Shown: in pieces, positions 63,923-64,000 of the stretch
Layout: each line of letters starts with the position of its first letter
Numbering within the stretch: position 1 is the first letter of the stretch
From: Acetobacter lambici
GTDB lineage: Bacteria > Pseudomonadota > Alphaproteobacteria > Acetobacterales > Acetobacteraceae
Assembly (NCBI RefSeq): GCF_011516885.1
Contig: NZ_WOTD01000005.1
Location: 1 to 64,000, forward strand
Length of the DNA stretch: 64,000 nt
Direction: 5' to 3'
Position numbers and translations under genes: made by a program
Notes under the pieces: model-generated
Told to the model about the DNA's origin: nothing
Databases searched by the model: none
Seen by the model: the letters and a program-made list of their open reading frames with translations, nothing else

Positions 63923-64000
63923 GCGCCCCCCCACGGAGCAAATCTGTGCCCCGCCCTAAACTGGGCCGGGGACTTGCCGCGTTGCTGGGGGAGGCTGCAG
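63919..64000 (+). CDS. parB: ParB chromosome partitioning protein, 5' end only
   Basis: First 27 codons before the window ends: a basic leader ([11 protein letters not shown]) and the conserved ParB start [14 protein letters not shown], the ParA-stimulating N-terminus. GAGGAGAA precedes the ATG, which overlaps the parA stop. It would bind the two parS sites at 60214 and 62568 as a CTP-dependent clamp. Confidence 0.9.
   Translation, partial: MSAPPRSKSVPRPKLGRGLAALLGEAA

Overview
The window is a gene-dense, roughly 57-60% GC chromosomal segment from an acetic acid bacterium (Acetobacteraceae, most likely Acetobacter or a close relative). The evidence is a C4-type 5-aminolevulinate synthase, a three-gene proton-translocating transhydrogenase (pntAA/AB/B), an sdhCDAB operon, hemE-hemJ, and an mnmE-mnmG-rsmG-parA-parB block carrying perfect ParB sites. 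The genus is an inference. I saw no insertion sequence, prophage, integrase or CRISPR array.

Region 1 (0.1-13.5 kb) is an accessory uptake and catabolism island. It holds a Tat-exported PLP aminotransferase; a leftward operon of a guanidino-group hydrolase (DDAH/arginine-deiminase fold), a D-2-hydroxyacid dehydrogenase and an N-carbamoyl-amino-acid-type amidohydrolase; and a rightward set of a LysR regulator, a fused binding-protein/permease, an ABC ATPase, a TonB-dependent receptor, a TIM-barrel protein, a 2OG-Fe(II) oxygenase and a class II aldolase. Together these suggest outer- and inner-membrane import of a nitrogen-rich small molecule (guanidino, ureido or opine-like) followed by stepwise breakdown. 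The substrate is unknown.

Region 2 (13.5-35.6 kb) is mostly core metabolism: an orphan soluble chemoreceptor-like protein, hemA, a lipoprotein, a degenerate transketolase followed by gap and pgk, a DMT transporter with a protein phosphatase, sdhCDAB, asd, the transhydrogenase operon, a zinc alcohol dehydrogenase with an aldehyde dehydrogenase, and serC.

Region 3 (35.6-52.8 kb) holds tRNA-Leu, xseA/purD (divergent), nfu-nitroreductase-tsaB-rimI, a DUF2075 P-loop ATPase, a YVTN beta-propeller, an exported creatininase-family protein coupled to uvrA, a thioredoxin-TPR protein, a LON-domain protein, a Bcr-type MFS exporter, a Spy-like protein and tRNA-Ala.

Region 4 (52.8-64 kb) looks like the replication-origin neighbourhood. 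maf and hemE diverge from a 368-bp non-coding stretch with twelve GTAC tetramers, several near-consensus DnaA boxes and a T-rich tract. To its right lie hemE-HAD-hemJ, a LOG-family gene, tRNA-Pro, and mnmE-mnmG-rsmG-parA-parB, with two perfect parS palindromes inside mnmE and rsmG. The most unusual items are the GTAC-studded putative origin, the transketolase that has lost most of its thiamine-diphosphate active site, and the Region 1 catabolic island.
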